Below, in pieces: positions 21,600 through 34,202 of a DNA stretch of 64,000 bases. The stretch's first letter is position 1. Each line of letters begins with the position of its first letter. The stretch comes from Budorcas taxicolor. Its lineage: Eukaryota; Chordata; Mammalia; Artiodactyla; Bovidae. The stretch spans positions 89,098,170-89,162,169 of the forward strand of contig NC_068910.1 in NCBI RefSeq assembly GCF_023091745.1. Reading direction: 5' to 3'. A program made the position numbers and the translations under genes. A model generated the notes under the pieces. It was not told the origin of the DNA and searched no databases. It saw nothing but the letters and a program-made list of their open reading frames with translations.

Positions 21600-21905
21600 A
21601 TGATTTGCAGCAAGTAATTTAACCGTTCTCAGTTTCCTTATCTTTTAACAATTGACATGATAAAACTGTCTTCTCAAACAGTTGATATGAGGAATAGATG
21701 AATATATATATACACACACACACACATATATATATATATGGGACATACATAGGTATATACATGTTATATATTACATTAGATGTGTATATATGTATGTATC
21801 TGTATGTTACATATATATTATATGTAGAAATTATATGAAAAGTTTTTTGAACAGTGCCTGTTAATTAATAAACCCCAATTAAGTGTTCCTTGTTATTTTT
21901 ATTAG
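21600..21905 (+). repeat. MIR SINE split by a microsatellite
   Basis: 'gcaagtaatttaaccgttct' and 'cagtttccttatcttttaac' form the first half of a sense MIR. The tail 'ttgaacagtgcctgttaatt' and 'aattaagtgttccttg' appears after an expanded TA/CA microsatellite (21701-21840). Confidence 0.6.
21701..21740. repeat. (TA)n(CA)n(TA)n microsatellite
   Basis: Compound dinucleotide repeat, followed by about 100 bases of degenerate TATG/TATA repeats. Confidence 0.9.
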
Positions 21906-22928
21906 CAGTTGTAGTTTTATTCTGTTGTTATCTCCTTCCTAGTATGGAGCAGAAGTAGATTTAGAAGGACAGTTTCTATCAGGCTAATTATGAACTATAT
22001 TTGAGATGTGTTTCACAATGGTGTTCATATAACTTTTCAACCATTAGTCTTTAGGTGACTGAATAAAAACTCTAGTTGCCTCTTAAGGGTGCTCATCTGA
22101 GGCCACACCTATGCATCTGTGACAGACGTGCTATGACATGTTTGTTTCCATTACATCATGCGCTGATCATAGAGCAAATAGGATTCCCGAGTGAGTGGTA
22201 CTATGAATGAAAGGAATAAACAAGAGAGGCATGCTACAAATAGCACTTTGTAACAAGCAGAACAAGCTTCTAAAACCCTGCCTTTTGGTTCATGTTGACT
22301 GATTTATGTTTTATTCAGAATAATTTTCCCATGATGCTTTTAATATAAAGTACCATGAGGATAAATATTGTAGGAGACAAAGCTTACTGGGTTTGAAGTA
22401 AACATTCCTAGGACAGAATTTTTTTTTTTTTAATTAACCTTAAGTCTCCACTCAACATTTGATTTCGTAAGTAGCCCAGTTATCCTTTTTCATCCCGTAT
22501 AGCATCATTGATCTTGATATTTTTAATAATTATTCATTAATCAGATTTGCATATTGAGTAGTTCTGTAAATTAAGGATAACCTGAACAAAGCAATATCAT
22601 TGCTGTTGTGGAAGGGATACACCAGGGGTGTCTGGAAGCTGTGTGCTCCAGTGTAAAGCTTACTAGTAATTAATTGTATGACTTTAGACTCCTATAAAAA
22701 GAGTATTTGGGTACTCTCCAGCGTCTCACTTAGTCTTAAATTCTGTTATTGCAAATCATTTAATTAAATGCTCTATCACTTGCATTATGTTTGAGTACAA
22801 TTAAAGGGGAAAATTTAGCCTGGAAAAAAGTTGTACCAAGTCATAAATGTCTATCTTTGAAAATAATCACAACTTATTGTTCAGTCTGCATGGGGCTGTA
22901 TTTTGATGTGGGCTTAATGATGGTAATA
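21906..22928. other. unique intronic sequence
   Basis: AT-rich, no gene. A T-run lies near 22420. Confidence 0.5.
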
Positions 22929-22939
22929 TAGATGATAGT

Positions 22940-23060
22940 CCTGCTGCTGCTGCTGCTGCTAAGTCGCTTCACTTGTGTCCGACTCTGTGCGACCCCATAG
23001 GCGGCAGCCCACCAGGCTCCCCCGTCCCTGGGATTCTCCAGGCAAGAACACTGGAGTGGG
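22940..23060 (-). mobile_element. Bov-A2 SINE, 5'-truncated (3' monomer)
   Basis: The (CTG)n tail at left (22941-22960) is followed by the reversed 3' monomer of Bov-A2, ending 'aacactggagtgggtag'. The flanks TAGATGATAGT (22929-22939) and TAGATGACAGT (23059-23069) form the target duplication. Confidence 0.88.
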
Positions 23061-23794
23061 TAGATGACAGTGGTCCAAATACGCTAGTCTTAGAATTCAC
23101 GTCTACTTTCGTTCATTAATGACCAGTGGTACTTACTGTTTCTTTATGAATAAGTGGGATTAAAATTTTTAATACTAAAAAATAAAATAGTCTTAAACCA
23201 GTGAATTTATTACTTTATAGGCACTGTAACTAGAACCGTCTGTGGCAGGGCAGTGTTAGCTGAGGTGGAGAGAGTTTATTTAGCTCAGCACTTTTTAATT
23301 TCTGTTGTAGGACTGATGTGGGATCTCTTCCCCTAGTTTTTGGTCCCAAGTCTTTTCAGAAATGAGCTGGAGTACATGGAATATAACTCAACATTTGCAT
23401 TACACTGCTTTGCAAGTTTAAACGTGAAGAACCAGGAAGCCATTTGGAATTTAAAGAATTTGTCTGAAACTTGTACAACAGTTATAACCAATTACAGTGT
23501 CCCTAAGTATGATCAAAAGAGCAAGAACTTTTGACTTTCAATAAATTAAGTCAAGGTTCTCTTTATAAAGAAGAGGTTATATGTTTTCTAAATCAATGTT
23601 AGAGCCATGCTTTAACAGTATATAGTTCCAAATACTAGTGAACACTGGAATACGGTAGACTAATTTCTTAAGGTACGTTTGATACTTATGAAGCCTGGTT
23701 TCCAAGGTTACAGCAAATTAAGGGAAGTCAATTAAGTTACAGCAAATTAAGTATGAAACTAGCAATAAGCATTCTACATTGTGTTTTGTGCCTC
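23061..23794. other. unique intronic sequence with a small local duplication
   Basis: No gene. GTTACAGCAAATTAAG occurs twice within 45 bases (about 23708-23723 and 23737-23752), a small local direct duplication. Confidence 0.5.
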
Positions 23795-23852
23795 TGTCAT
23801 CTCCTGCATTGGCAGGCAGGTTCTTTACCACTAGCACCACCTGGGAAGGCCC
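23795..23852 (-). mobile_element. Bov-tA tRNA-head fragment
   Basis: 'gtcatctcctgcattggcag' and 'ttctttaccactagcaccac' correspond to the reversed tRNA-derived head only. The BovA body is missing. Confidence 0.75.
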
Positions 23853-26800
23853 TTTTATTTTAAAGTGAGCTTTAATGTATTGTCAAATAATAGTTACAGT
23901 TATTGAAAACTGAGTTAATTTCTGTTAAAACTATAGTCAGCATTTCAGCTTCCCCAACCTTAAATATGCAATAACTTGTCCATTCTAAAACACTTTTGCA
24001 CTTCAGCAACTAAAGCAATCAAGCCATCACCCAAATGCCAATTATGGGACTACTTCCCTAAAGGGATCATTGATGAGAGGAGATACTGAATAAGAAGAAT
24101 ATAACCTTTAAAAAAAAAGTGCCCCATAACTTAGCATTCCTTCTCATTTTTTACATTCAAAATGGACTGTGAAGAACTGGAACATTGATGGTTTAAGAAT
24201 AATTCTTAGATGCAATGATAATCTCAATAGTTAAAAACTAACAGTGAAAAAGTATGTCCATGGTACCTGAGCCCTGTACTCGCAAATCTTCAAGCTGTCA
24301 TTCAGTTGAGGTTTGCAGCCTTTTTTTCTTCTCACAGATGCTATTTAATAACATTACCAGAAAAAAAGTGCTAAATTCACTGGCTATCCTGAAAACACAT
24401 AGATGATTTTGTAGCTAAGTATGTTTTTAAGTGTTTCAATCTGCTTTTGTGATTTGAAAGCCTGGATAATATCAACTTGTAACACAGAATGAAAGACAAA
24501 AGAATGGGAAAAATATGTACAACACGTGGGTACAGATCTGGGGCAAAGATAACTCTTATTCCCCTACCCCATACACACATGGCTGTAAGATATGAATAAA
24601 CTTTATGGTTGTTCATTTGTTGCCTGCCCTCTACTCACAGTCCAATAGACGACTTTTTATTTTATGAAGTACATTTCCTGGGTATGAATTATTATTGTAT
24701 TTTTCTGTTAAGCTGTAACACCTGTAGTGTTCATCAGTTGGATCTTATGAAACTTATCCAGATTTTTGAGCTGCTCCATAAAAGCATCTCATCACATTCA
24801 ATTCAAATTCCAAGTTTGTTTAACTTTTCAGAAAGTGGCTTTTATCTTTTTACACAGCAGCTAACCATGGCTTGTGAATAAGACTAGGCAATTGCTTTTA
24901 TAGTCTTTTTCAAGATGCAATTCTAAGGTTTCTGAAATTAGCATGCTATAGGAGTGACTTTTGCATTTGAAATAGTCCAGGAGGTGCAGATACACCTAGG
25001 AGAGGCAGTCTCTAAGAACAATAAGGGATGAGCGGGTGTTGGAAAAGTGAAAAACAGAACATTTGAATGAAATGAATTGGACCAGCGTTGGAAACTACTA
25101 TATAGCAAGTGGACAAGCTGATATTTAGTTCTGTGGGTTGTTAACATTCACATAAAACAGAATCATTTAACATTTACTGAATCCTTTTTGATAATCAATT
25201 TGGGATCAAATGCAAAAGAACATGTGTCTGGCTTTGTATGACCCCAGATTCTTCCGTTTTCCCTTTGAGCAGATGACATGCCTTCTTTGCGGACTGATAT
25301 TGGTTGCTAGGAGAAGTGCACTGGTCTGGTCCCCTCTTATCCAGCAGTAAAACTAAAGAGTGTATTGAGTAAGAGAAAGAGAGGCGGAACACGGTGCAGG
25401 CCATGAATCATGACTTGTCTCCAATATGTCCACTTTGCTCCCATTTTTTTTCCCTTTAAAAACTTTTGTTTTTACCAGTGATGCTTTCTTTCAGCTGCTA
25501 TCTATAATCCTTTTGGAGCCTGAGGGAAAGAGGGCTGCTAAAGGGAGGCTGTCTGCTAAGAGTCCACTCAGAGGCATAATAAAAGCCTTGAGAGTTATTC
25601 ATGGGGCCACATTAGTGAGAATGCCCTACCCAGTGAATAGCATCAGTCAGCTGCTTTTGAAATCGAGTGATTAATACCTTCTGTTTTTAATGGGGGGGAA
25701 AAGGCAGACAAGAAAGGTCTTCATACTACTTTGGCTCTTTTGCAAATTAGATCTTATACATTGTCAATGCTTTTGAAAAAGAAGTTGCTAAATTTTCAAT
25801 ACCTGCAGTAGTCTTTAAAAGAAATAGTGTTTCATGAACTGTTAATTGTGGCTACTGTTAGATACAACTGAAATGGTAAAATGTCCCAAATGAACAATAT
25901 ATATATTAAGAAAAAAAAGCAGGTAACCATTCTTAAATTTTGGCCACGTTTTGTGATGACCATCAAACTAAAAACATGATGTTAAATGATTATATTCAAA
26001 ATGTTGCCTATGCTGATCCTATTTCACAGCATCCAGATCACATTGTTGTTTGTTTGATAAAGAAACTAATTACAATGCTCTTGAGATTTCAGAGAAACAT
26101 CTAATGAGAAGGTGTGAAGGGTGGCAGGTGTTTGTTTCCCATGAGCACTTGAATATAAGGGATAGTTTGTGATTTACAAAGAAGTGGTTTACATATATAT
26201 ACACATATATATGTTTATATCTATAGGCTAGATTAGCATAAGGGATTTGGGATGTTGCCACTATAATGCATTCCTGTTACCTCTCTTTAAATCTTTTGAT
26301 TGCATTGGGTTCATGGAATGGCTCAAATAAAATTGCTTAGCGTTCAGGAAGCTTGACAATCATCTAAGGTGTGTAGATAGAAAAGCTTCTGGTTTTGGTG
26401 GCCTGTGGAGGCAACTAGAAAATGTAAAGTGATGCTTATTCACACCATTTTTCAGCATGATTCTACTGTCATCCAGGCTGTTACTATTTAGGTGGCAGTT
26501 TAAGCCAAGCCCAGTGTTCCTTTAAAATGATTCTCATTCTTCTACTCATTTTACATTTTAAGTTTGTTTTTGATGTAGCAACCTAGTCTGGCTCTTCATT
26601 ATCTACTCATGTTCAATTAAAAAAAAAGAAAACAAAACAAAAAAAACTTTACTGTGGTTTGAATATGAGAACAAACATTTGAAGAACTCTGCATGCTGCC
26701 TCCTGTAAACTGTTTTTCACCCTGTGGAAGTGAAATATCTTGTTAAGAGGTGGTAATGCCCAAGGGCAATCAGAGATGGAATTGTAACGATTTGGTGGGT

Positions 26801-27867
26801 GATGTCTAGAGATCAGCTTCCAGTGAGGTCTCATTTAACATCTTTATTAGTGATATAAAAAAGAGAAGAAAACGATAAAGAAATTTACATATTTCAACAT
26901 TAGAACGCAATCAGGAAGTTTTTCCCCAACTCACTATCCATAGCTCCTAATGAACGTGGAGGTGACTTCGGAAAACTTTAGATGGCAAGTTAGCAGATTA
27001 TGAACTGCTTTATTATGAACTGCCTTGTTTGGTATATGCATGTAAAGTAATTCTTCAGGGAAATAATCAGAAATCTAGGTATCTAGCTAGAGAGAGAAGC
27101 CAGCAAAGTAATAAAAGTGAAAGGGCCCAGGGGATAAAGATGGAATAGTGGCAAGCAGAGAACGCGATTCACATTAACAGTGTAATGTCCCAGTTTTAAA
27201 GGTCAGGAGATTATAGTGCCCATTTAGGGAGCATGCCATCACTGACAGTGGAGATTCTCTTTCAATGACAGTGGCTTAAGTGCAGTTGAAATACTTCTTT
27301 CATTTTGTACTTCATTGCCAGAATGTGAGACTGGGAGAGAGATTTTGGGAGAACAGAGGTAGGAGTGAGTACAGACAGATTCTTTTGGAAGGTGTCTGTC
27401 CACTGAAAAGCAGAGAAGGATGTATTTGTTGTCTCTGTATATCCTGACCTATACAGAGGAGAAGCAACATTGTGATGGATCCTATTAGACATTTTCAAAT
27501 ATTGAGGGAAAGGATTGGCAGTATGTAACCAAGTTTGAAATAGTTCACCAGTCACTTTTCAGAGCTAAATCAGAAAAACTTGAAAGCTATGAGTTATGCT
27601 CAGGGGGGGAAATACTCATATTTTAAAATTGTGTTGATTTAAATGATAGGAGATGGTTAAAGCAAAGTTGCAGTTTTCTAAAGAAAAGGTAATAATCAAT
27701 GAGTCCACTATGTAAACAGACAAGAATTGTAATCAGACTCATTGACTGAACAGGATCCAGAACATAATACTCTTTAACTACTTTCAAAATTAGTGAGGTC
27801 TTATTAGACATGCACCCTTTGGGGTTTTACCGTTTAAGAGAAATGAAAACATTTGATGGTCTCTGTC
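23853..27867. other. 4-kb repeat-poor intronic block
   Basis: No SINE or LINE insertion recognised in 4 kb. It contains only a TATA/CATA microsatellite at about 26190-26225 and an A-rich run at 26617-26648. No gene. It may include conserved non-coding elements, which needs alignment to judge. Confidence 0.5.
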
Positions 27868-28102
27868 ATGTGTGTGTGTGCGTGCATGCTAAGTCTCTTC
27901 AGTCACGTCCAACTCTGCACAACCCCATGGGCTGTAGCCCACCATGCTCCTCTTGTCAGTGGGATTCTCCAGGCAAGAATACTGGAGTGGGTTGCCGTGC
28001 CCTTCTCCAGTGGATCTTCCCAACCCAGGAGTCGAACCTGCATCTCTGATGTCTCCTGCATTTGCAGGCAGGTTCTTAACCACTAGTGCCACCTGGGAAG
28101 CC
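27868..28102 (-). mobile_element. Bov-tA SINE
   Basis: Reverse Bov-tA with a TG-rich tail at left (27870-27885), a BovA body, and a tRNA head ending 'tgccacctgggaagcc'. Near full length. Confidence 0.9.
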
Positions 28103-29165
28103 GTTCTCTTCTATAAACAGCTGCAAAATGATAACAGGAGTGGAAAATATTATGTTAGATTGGCCTCATGAGTTGTCATTCTTTTTTTGTGTTTTTCTTC
28201 TGGTCCCATTAATTTGAATAAATTATTATGAGAGGGCAGAACAACATTCTGTTATTGGATTTGAAAATCATCTTTCTTAGTTTCAGACGTTTTTAGTTGT
28301 TTGATAGCCATCACATACAAGCTAATACCTCGGCTTTAGTTATTATTTTGTATCATTAATGATAAGCCCAAGAGAACAGAAAGAATGCAGAGCTGAATGC
28401 TAATGCCGATCAGCACCATCCTGTTCTTATTGTCTCCTGGTACCTATGTTAGGAAAAGGAGCATAATAGAGTGAATGGGGTACTTGAGAACTTCAAGAGC
28501 TAGGTAATAACTATTTCTCGGTTTGCTGGCCATAAATCTTCCTCTGCCTTTGTAGAGAGAAAGGATGTAAATGAATGGCAGAGTTTTGTTCCAATAAAAT
28601 TTTATTGATGGACACATACTATATTTTTTAATATTTTTTCCATTTCACTAAATACCATATTCTTTTGACTTTTTTTTCCCCTATGACTTAGAAATGAAAA
28701 AACTAATCTCCCACATTATCATGGCAAAACAAGGGGTTGGCAAGTGTTTCCCTGAGTGTGTGACTTGGTGCAGAATATGAACTATTCCTTTTTTCATTAG
28801 AGGAGGAGAAGAAAAAGCTGATGTTTTGGGGCAAGAGGCAGATGGAGCTAGAAGATGAACACCCTGCCCATATTATTTCTCCAGCTTCATCACTCTTCAT
28901 CCAATCTTTCAGCAAATGTTTGATGTGTGCCTACTATGGGCCGTGAATTGAGCTCTTTAGATCCCACACTGTCTTAAATCCTGTCACTGCCCTTAACTCC
29001 TGCTGCAGTTGAGGTATTTGTATAGTGTGCTGAGAACCTGCCAGGCTGCCTGGAGCCTTCAGAGAAAGGTTCCTTACTGATTCTCCCAAATCCTTCCCCA
29101 ACAAGAGTGCTCCTGTCTGGTGTTGCTCATGCCAGTAGTTCAGCTCAGAAGCAAGGGAAAACTTC
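28103..29165. other. unique intronic sequence
   Basis: No gene. A weak MIR-like phrase, 'gtgcctactatgggccg', lies at about 28927. Confidence 0.45.
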
Positions 29166-29268
29166 ATTAAAAAAAAAACAAACAATTATTTTTAATTGGA
29201 GAAAATTGCTTTACAACGTTGTGTTGGTTTCTGCCATACAGCAGCATGAATCAGCCGTAAGTATACAC
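29166..29268 (-). mobile_element. ruminant L1 3'-end fragment
   Basis: An A-rich start followed by 'atttttaattggagaaaatt', 'ttgctttacaacgttgtg' and 'catgaatcagccgtaagta', the antisense 3' UTR of ruminant L1. About 100 bp remain. Confidence 0.8.
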
Positions 29269-29272
29269 GAGA

Positions 29273-29492
29273 GGGGCTTCTCAGATGGCGCTAGTGGTAA
29301 AGAACCCATCTGCCAATTCAGGAGATGCAAGAGATGTGGACTCAATCCCTGGGTTGGGAAGATCTCCTGGAGAAGGAAATGGGAACCCACTCCAGTATTC
29401 TTGCTTGGGAAATCCCATGGACAGAGGACACTGTTGGTCTACAAGTCCATAGGGTCGCAGAGTTGGACATGGCTGAGCACACACACACACAT
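29273..29492 (+). mobile_element. Bov-tA SINE
   Basis: tRNA head 'ggggcttctcagatggcgct', BovA body and a (CA)n end at 29477-29492. It lies directly next to the L1 fragment. Confidence 0.9.
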
Positions 29493-30605
29493 TTACATCT
29501 TAGTCGATTTTACATTTGCTGAATTGTGCAAAGTAGGGCTCAATGTTAGACAAATTAAATTTGTCCGTTATGGACAGTTTTTTATGCAGATGCCAATAGA
29601 GTTTATGCCACCCGACCACAAATATTTTCAAGAATCAAACTTCCTCTTGACATCAAGGATCTAGGTTTCGTCTAGTAAAAGGAAAGTGTAGCATGGAGTG
29701 GAGCAAGCCTGCACAGAGGCTCTTCACACTAAATATAGTCCCTGTACCAGTTTGATAGTAAATTACTTGGCTGGGTGATAAAGGCTAGGAGATTTTATAA
29801 GAGAGATTCTCTGCTTGGCGTACAATTATATGCTGGATCCTTTCTCCCGTCCATAGAATTATCTGTATTTGCTGTTCCTAATGTAAGAGAATGATGGAAT
29901 GGATCCCATGTCTTAGTAATTTGAAAGTGAAAAATAAGATGGACAGTGAGGTGATGAACGGCAATTCCCAGAGTTTAACAATTAACTTTATTTTGTCAAT
30001 TTTATATTACTGGCATGCTGTGGGACCATATCATAGCTAACATTTGAAAGCAAATGGGCCTTGTGCCATAACATCTGCAACCAGTGATTGAGAAGAGGCT
30101 AACTTCATACAACTTCATCAGTATATATGTGTTTTATATCTATATATCCATATCTTTTATTGCTTAAAGTTTAATATGCCAATGATGAAATATGAGTTCC
30201 AATAATTGAATGTCTACTTGTTAAACTTGGAGTTATGGTACAGGATAGAGTGGCACTCATTTGTATTTAGGAATAACAGATACAAAAAAGTATTTTCTTG
30301 GATCTCACCCTTGGATGATTGTATGTTACTTTTACAGTATGCTTTTTTATTTTAAAGATTTTTTCTCTTTAGTCCAATTCCACAGCCTGTTTCCATTAAC
30401 ATCAAACACTTTCGCATGTTGTATTCATCATGCTGTAACACAGAGCATATAATATAGAAACGGATGCTCCTGGTATTAGAGGTCTCTGCATAAAATTCAT
30501 TCTCCTGGCTTTGTTATTAGACCAGTAAATTGCATATTGTATTGATGAAGGGACTTTCATTCTTATAATAGCCTGTGAATTCAGGAGGGACTGGTTTGCT
30601 GACAA
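29493..30605. other. unique intronic sequence
   Basis: AT-rich, no gene or recognised repeat. Confidence 0.5.
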
Positions 30606-30769
30606 GGCATATATAAATGACTGGAACTATAGAAAGTCTCCTAATGAATCTAGAATAGAAATATAGATGCTGTGAAGAAAATTCATTTGGGGCATATATA
30701 AATGACTAGGACTATAGAAGTTCTCATAATGAATCTGGAATAGAAATACAGATGTTGCAAAAGAAAATA
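30606..30769. repeat. tandem duplication, 85-bp unit x 2
   Basis: GGCATATATAAATGACT begins at 30606 and again at 30691, and the two roughly 80-base units match through 'gaatct.gaatagaaata.agatg'. They have diverged at several positions, so the duplication is not recent. No known repeat family is recognised. Confidence 0.8.
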
Positions 30770-32139
30770 CGCTCCGCTCATTCTCCTTTATCTCCTCTTT
30801 GTTGTCATCTCCTAACATCCTATCATGATATCTGTCAGTATCTTCAATTTCTATCCATGTAAGGGTTATAGAGGGTTTCAGAAATACACATGTATATTTG
30901 GAGAACTCATTTAAGTACAGCATTTTTACATAAAAGCTAATATAAATTGGATTGGACTATAACGTGTGTAATATAAACTTAACCAAACTACATTTTTATA
31001 CCCCGAGGAACTAATCAAAACCAGTGGGATAACTTTATTACACCCAATCCCAATCAATTTATTTCTCTAAATTTATGTAACTGCCAGATCATGTTTTGCC
31101 TTTCCCCCTCTAATTTCAAGTTTTAAAAGCAAGGTTAAGTTAACCAAGAGAATGTTTATGAGGTGAATTTGGTTTGGCAAAATGGTGATTGTTATAACAG
31201 CCATTTTAAGTAGCATGAATGCATTAAATTAAAACGGCAAATAGAGTCGTTGAACTGTTCTTTACTTATAAATGAGTGCACAGTGCTAATAATATCTTTT
31301 GGGAGAGGATTTAGGATATATTTGGTAGGTATTTACCTCACAATAAGAGGAAAGTTTCCTTCCATGAGAAAACATTAGATCACAGGAAGGCCAGAAATAT
31401 TTGAGTCACAATTTTGTGAAGCTAAACTAGGTTTAAACAAGTTCTAGCAAGATAAAGTCCTCAGAATAATAAAGATAATGGCCACAAAGATCTATTACTG
31501 TTTCCCACATCATTCCTGTAATGTAGCTAAGACTCTCTTTGATGAAGTCATCCTTTCTCTATTCATTTGTGTAAAACCCATTCTCCCCCTTCCTTTTTTC
31601 AAAGGAGGTGGTATTTAATAATTTGGTAGGGCTATAAAGACCTAATTTTGTTTGATTTGAGAATCACTTGGCTTAGGCAATAAAAATAAAGATGTAAATT
31701 TGTAAGTGAAAAATTTTCTACTTTTTTATTAGTATCTTAATTCCAGATGTGCTTTTATTTATCAGAAGACTTGAGAACTGTGTAACGTTTTATTTTCGAT
31801 TGTGAGAAACTAGCAACCTCTCATTTCTTGAAATTATATAGGCAATTTGAAACATTAAAGACTGGGAAATACTAGGAACTGAGCATTTAGGAAAAAACTA
31901 TGTAGTACTTCGTGTAATTTTCACAGCTGTAAATATATAGGTAACTCAAGGCTTAAGTAAAAGACATACAGTTTTTTGGCAATTGCATTTTTGACTGTCG
32001 ATTCAATAACATAAAAATAATTTTTTTCAAATTTATTGCTTAATATTTCTAACATGAAATATAAAATGGTTGAATTGAAGCCATAGCCATAATCATAATC
32101 CATAACCCATGCAATGTGTTTTGTAGATCCAGGAATATA
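30770..32139. other. unique intronic sequence
   Basis: AT-rich, no gene. The open frames are short and carry no features. Confidence 0.5.
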
Positions 32140-32252
32140 CATGTACACGTATATATGTCATATATGCATATATATGCACATGTATAAATGTGCATATATG
32201 TGGACACGTATACACAAAAATGCATGCACATGTACATATACATACATACTTA
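32140..32252. repeat. degenerate CATATG/TGCACA alternating repeat
   Basis: About 110 bases of mostly alternating purine-pyrimidine (TATATGCA, TGTACATA and similar), a low-complexity region with Z-DNA or cruciform potential. Confidence 0.75.
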
Positions 32253-32918
32253 CAGTGTAGTTAAAAATTTATACAACCAGGTTGAAAGGCTCTAGCACTT
32301 TTATCGTTTTTATTAACAATCATGTGAGTTAGTTACTAGCATGCATACCATCCTTTCTTATTATAGTTTTTCTGTTTAATATGAACTCAGATTGGGGTTA
32401 CAGTTGAATTTTTTCATTATGTATATGTGTCTATGTGTATGTGTGTGTGTCTGTGTTGTTTTTAACTATCAGAAAAAGGAATACTTACATGTCTTGCTAA
32501 TTTGCTACAGTATTAAGAAAATTCCATTACAATATTGGGAGTAAAAAATGTCCTTAATGTCTTTTATTAAGCTTTCAAATACCGCGTGAATACAATAAGT
32601 GAATAAAAACCTTTGGGCATAGATGCTTTTAGCTTAATAGCAAACTAGCTTTATTCAGTTGCCTTGAGGCAAAATTCATGAAAATTAAAACTTCAATACT
32701 TTAATATTGAGTTACTTGAAAGTTCCAACCAAATGTAAGTAATATCCAAATAACCTTGTTATTGTAATTTAAAAACAAAGATGATTGTATGCTACCTGGA
32801 ATATCCTGTTCTGTTTCATAACATCCCTAAGAATGGCTTTGTGACTCCTCTTAGGGCTAATGAATATCTATTTTTACAGTTCTTGAAACAATAAAGGAGA
32901 AAACACATCTGTGGAATA
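32253..32918. other. unique intronic sequence with a (TG)n run
   Basis: Contains an interrupted TG microsatellite at about 32420-32456. Otherwise AT-rich single-copy DNA. Confidence 0.5.
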
Positions 32919-32929
32919 TGGCACCAAGG

Positions 32930-33149
32930 TTTGTGTGTGTGTGTGTGTTAGTTGCTTACTTGTGTCCGAGTCTTTGCAACTCCATGGACTGCAGCCTGCC
33001 AGGCTCTTCTGTCCATGAATTCTCCAGACAAGAATGCTGGAGTGGATTGCCATTTCCTTCTGCAGGGGATCTTCCTGACCCAGGCATTAAACCCTGGTCT
33101 CCTGCTTTGCAGGCAGATTCTTTACCGTCTGAGCTATAGGAACGTCCTT
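32930..33149 (-). mobile_element. Bov-tA SINE with exact target duplication
   Basis: The (GT)n tail at left, reversed BovA body and tRNA head ('ctgagctataggaacgtcc') are all present. The exact 11-bp duplication TGGCACCAAGG at 32919-32929 and 33150-33160 defines the insertion. Confidence 0.94.
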
Positions 33150-33479
33150 TGGCACCAAGGGATGAGTTGTTAGTTAAAAAAAAATTTCATCTTAGCTATT
33201 TCCAAGTTTGCAACTATTATTAATTACTATGACTATTTATTATTTTTAGATGTTAGCACAGATGCACATTAGTTCTTTCAAAAAATATTTACAATGTATC
33301 TGCATTATGCTGGGTACTTGTAATAGTGTGCTGAGCTTTCAGTTTGGTGGGGAAGATAGATAATAATCACATTGCATATGTTTGTCCTTATAATTGACTT
33401 TTAAGTATTATAAAGAAAAAAGTATAGAATGTCTTGCATAGACTAAAAAATCTACAAATAATATTTATGCTGAGGCCTG

Positions 33480-34180
33480 TGGATTGGAGATAGTCATCTG
33501 AAAAGTAGTATTTGGGAAGAGCATTTAAGACTGAGAGAAGGTCTTGAAGAGAGTTGGGGTGGAGGGAGGGGAAACTTGTCATTGTTGAAAATCTAGAAGA
33601 ATGGTAGAGGGGGAATTTGTGAGCCAAGGAAAGGTAGTAGAAGGCTAGGCTGGATGGTGCAGATTATATAGGTGAGGATTCTAAACTTTATCCCAGGACA
33701 ACGAAAAGACATTGGAGGTTTGTTTTTCTCCTAGGGAAATTACCAGGCTATTAGAAGAGATGGCAACCCGCTCCAGTACTCTTGCCTGGAAAATGTCCTG
33801 GACGGAGGGGCCTGGTAGGCTACAGTCCATGGGGTCCCTAGGAGTCAGACACGACTGAGTGACTTCACTTTCACTTTTCACTTTCATGCATTGGAGAAGG
33901 AAATGGCAACCCACTCCAGTATTCTTGCCTGGAGAATCCCAGGGATGGGGGAGCCTGGTGGGCTGCTGTCTGTGGGGTCACACAGAGTCGGACACGACTG
34001 AAGCAACTTAGCAGCAGCAGCAGCAGAAGAGATCCAGTGGTAAATCTGAGTACTGTAGAATGTAGTTAGTTGTTAACTGTGGTTTGCTGTTAGCTGAGAT
34101 GGCCTCAGAAGGCTATGAAAGCATATTGGACTGAAACCATTCTTGGTGTTGAGAAGGGTGATGAGGAAAGAATTCTGAAG
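33480..34180. repeat. old interspersed repeat (family not named), copy 2
   Basis: 'gggaagagcatttaagactg', 'tctaaactttatcccagg' and 'aaaagacattggaggtttg' resemble the same old mammalian family as at 20985 and 41840. Interrupted by the Bov-A2 at 33762-34024. Confidence 0.4.
33762..34024 (+). mobile_element. Bov-A2 SINE
   Basis: Two BovA monomers and a (CAG)n tail, slightly shortened at the 5' end. The exact duplication AGAAGAGAT at 33753-33761 and 34025-34033 flanks it. Confidence 0.93.
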
Positions 34181-34202
34181 GGAATACCTTGGGCTCAGTC
34201 CA

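Noticed and set aside
22941..22960. (CTG)n runs as triplet-expansion loci (also 34421-34436 and the CAG runs at 1226 and 34010)
   Set aside because: These are the normal tails of Bov-A2 SINEs.
23340..23534. 64-codon plus-strand frame in unique sequence
   Set aside because: Short, no domain, and no splice or promoter evidence.
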